The translations under genes were made by a program, and so were the position numbers. A model generated the notes under the pieces. It did not search any database and was not told where the DNA came from. It was given only the letters and a program-made list of their open reading frames with translations. From positions 1,116,001 to 1,180,000 of the forward strand of contig NZ_CP010407.1 in NCBI RefSeq assembly GCF_000830005.1: a DNA stretch of 64,000 bases. The letters are read 5' to 3'. How positions within the stretch are numbered: the stretch's first letter is position 1; every line of letters begins with the position of its first letter. Source of the DNA: Streptomyces vietnamensis (GTDB taxonomy: Bacteria > Actinomycetota > Actinomycetes > Streptomycetales > Streptomycetaceae). Of the stretch, positions 62,603-64,000 are shown piece after piece.

Positions 62603-64000
62603 ATGACCGACAACGACGCCTTTCGCGATGCCATGACCCGTCTGGCGGTCGATCCCGCGTTCGCGGAGCAACTCGACGGAAGCCCCGACGAGGTGGCACG
62701 CCGACTCGGTCTGACGCCCGAGCAGGTCATCGAGCTGCGGCGGCTCCGCGTGGAGTCGAGCACGGCCGAGGGACCGGCCACCCTCGACGCACGGCTGTCC
62801 AAGTCGTCCCTGTTCTTCGGCAACGCGGCCCACGCCCTGGCCGCCCACGACGTGCCCGTCGAGACGGGCCCGCACGACGCGGCGGACGCCCTGGGTGACT
62901 CCCGCGACCTGGCCGGACAGCTCGACGCGACGGCGTCCGACCTCACCGGCCTGATCGGCGACGCACCCGTCGGCGACGACGGCTCCCTCCTCGGCGACCT
63001 CGGGGGTCTCGGCGACGCGGGCGAGCCGGGAGACATGGGTGGCCTGGGCGACGCGGGCGACTTCGGCGGTTTCGGGGATGCCGGGGGCTTCGGGGACTTC
63101 GGCTCCTTCGGTGACGGCGATACGGGCTTCGGCGAGGCCGGGCTCGGCGGCCATGACGGCGGCTTCGGCGACGGGCTCGGTGGAGGGTTCGGCGACGGGT
63201 TCGGGGGCGGCCACGAAGGCGGCCTCGGCGACGGCTTCGGCGGAGGGTTCGGCGACGGGTTCGAGGGCGGCCACGGCGGCGGGTTCGGCGGAGAGTTCGG
63301 TGGCCATGGCGGCGGTTTCCACGGGGGCGGTGCCGAGGGCCTCGGGCACGGCGGCATCTACGCGGAGGGCGACGACGGCGGCGGCGAAGGCGGTGGAGGC
63401 GACTCCGGCGGCGGGGGCGGCGACGGCAGCAGCAGCGAGAACGGCCGCCGACCCGGCAGCGGCGGCACCGGCGGTGGCGACGGAGGCGGAGGCGGCGACG
63501 GAGGCGGAGGCAGCGACGGAGGCGGAGGCGGCGACGGCAGCAGCAGCGAGAACGGCCGCCGGCCCGGCGGTGGCGGCTCCGGCGGCGGCGACGGTGGTGG
63601 TGGTGGTGGTGGTGACGGCGGTGGTGACGGCGGCAGCAGCGAGAACGGCCGCCGGCCTGGCGGTGGCGGCACCGGCGGCGGGGGCGAAGGCGGAGGCGGA
63701 GGCGACGGCGGCGGGGGCGAAGGCGGAGGCGGCGGAGGCGAGGGCAGCAGCAGCGAGAACGGCCGCCGGCCCGGCGGTGGCGGCTCCGGCGGCGGCGACG
63801 GTGGTGGTGGTGGTGACGGCGGTGGTGACGGCGGCAGCAGCGAGAACGGCCGTCGGCCCAGCGGTGGCGGCGGGCGCAACGAGACTCCCGGTCCCGACTC
63901 CGACGGCGCCCGCAGCGGACTGGTCCGGCCCGGGCTCGACCGGATCGGCGACAGTCACCTGCACACCGCCGGGCCCGGCCACGACGCGCTCGGCGGCCCG
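62603..64000 (+). CDS. Gly-rich repeat protein, C-terminus missing (runs off right edge)
   Basis: 466 aa so far from ATG 62603. A helical N-terminal domain (about residues 1-110) reads FRDAMTRLAVDPAFAEQL then LTPEQVIELRRLRV. After it come GDFGGFGD-type Gly/Asp/Phe repeats (about 140-250). A poly-Gly/Asp region follows with five copies of the motif (S)SSENGRRP at about residues 276, 313, 345, 382 and 412. No signal peptide is seen. The Gly and Phe content suggests an intrinsically disordered, possibly phase-separating or structural protein. I do not recognise the family, and the end is unseen. Confidence 0.7.
   Translation, partial: MTDNDAFRDAMTRLAVDPAFAEQLDGSPDEVARRLGLTPEQVIELRRLRVESSTAEGPATLDARLSKSSLFFGNAAHALAAHDVPVETGPHDAADALGDSRDLAGQLDATASDLTGLIGDAPVGDDGSLLGDLGGLGDAGEPGDMGGLGDAGDFGGFGDAGGFGDFGSFGDGDTGFGEAGLGGHDGGFGDGLGGGFGDGFGGGHEGGLGDGFGGGFGDGFEGGHGGGFGGEFGGHGGGFHGGGAEGLGHGGIYAEGDDGGGEGGGGDSGGGGGDGSSSENGRRPGSGGTGGGDGGGGGDGGGGSDGGGGGDGSSSENGRRPGGGGSGGGDGGGGGGGDGGGDGGSSENGRRPGGGGTGGGGEGGGGGDGGGGEGGGGGGEGSSSENGRRPGGGGSGGGDGGGGGDGGGDGGSSENGRRPSGGGGRNETPGPDSDGARSGLVRPGLDRIGDSHLHTAGPGHDALGGP
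63428..63862 (+). repeat. Five SENGRRP-coding repeats spaced by poly-Gly codons
   Basis: AGCAGCGAGAACGGC recurs at 63431, 63542, 63635, 63749 and 63836, each followed by CGC/CGT-CGN-CC. Spacing alternates between about 93 and 113 bp, suggesting duplication of a two-motif block. Gly-Asp codon runs (GGT and GGC) fill the gaps. Confidence 0.85.

Noticed and set aside
62246..63982. A long leftward open frame (Ala/Thr/Val-rich) opposite the Gly-rich gene
   Set aside because: It is the antisense of GGC/GGT/GAC repeats and has no RBS or domain. The plus-strand frame has a proper start, an RBS and an ordered N-terminal domain.

Overview
The window reads as chromosome of a Streptomyces (or very close actinomycete). 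GC is very high with strong GC at third codon positions. GTG starts and 4-bp ATGA/GTGA stop-start overlaps are frequent. The gene families are typical of the genus: DUF4865, DUF5134, DUF6421, mycothiol-dependent MDMPI-fold enzymes, deazaflavin (DUF385) proteins, ROK and LacI regulators, and LVIVD/DUF305 secreted proteins. No tRNA, rRNA, CRISPR array, transposase or integrase was recognised.

Layout. 1-12.3 kb: a left-truncated membrane protein, a DeoR regulator with SRPBCC proteins, a cysteine-synthase-like PLP enzyme, an RsbW-like ATPase, a three-gene FtsX/MacB-type ABC operon, a divergent TetR/DUF4865 pair, a methyltransferase and a ROK repressor. 12.3-21.8 kb: a dense DNA recombination block. 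A RecB-like PD-(D/E)XK nuclease and radA read leftward. Reading rightward are an in-frame ruvC-ruvA fusion, ruvB, a phage-type Sak4-like ATPase, two phage-like proteins, an SSB, a small Cys protein and a RecA paralogue. Two LexA/SOS-like boxes sit at the control regions of this block.

21.9-36.8 kb: an MFS exporter, an MDMPI enzyme, a two-component system, TetR/deazaflavin, a geranylgeranyl reductase-like flavoenzyme, an M20 dipeptidase, an MBL hydrolase, a P-loop/Nudix fusion, a divergent ROK sugar kinase/LacI pair and a Ser/Thr kinase. 36.8-46.5 kb: central metabolism, with an HpcH-type lyase, etfA/etfB, flavin reductase, thioredoxin, acyltransferase, transglutaminase-like protein, and a coupled DUF6421-SDR-threonine aldolase operon. 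46.7-62 kb: GNAT, DUF5134, M56 peptidase, PAP2, TetR, LVIVD/DUF305, ArsR with an old-yellow-enzyme, a beta-propeller, a mini ricin-lectin, uracil-DNA glycosylase, an N-acetylglucosamine-kinase-like protein, a CbiX-like chelatase, a lactonase and a FUSC transporter. The right edge (62.6 kb onward) holds an unfinished, extremely Gly-rich repeat protein.

Main discovery. The recombination block carries strand annealing/exchange (Sak4-like, SSB, RecA-like), branch migration (RuvA, RuvB, RadA) and resolution (RuvC) functions together, apparently as an auxiliary SOS-controlled set rather than the housekeeping loci. Its RuvC is remarkable. The catalytic Asp-x-x-Asp motif lies inside a 13-residue unit repeated four to five times. 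The final copy has altered spacing, and the reading frame runs without a stop into RuvA. An apparent one-base deletion may have created the fusion, so this is either a new fused Holliday-junction enzyme or an early stage of ruvC decay. That must be tested.
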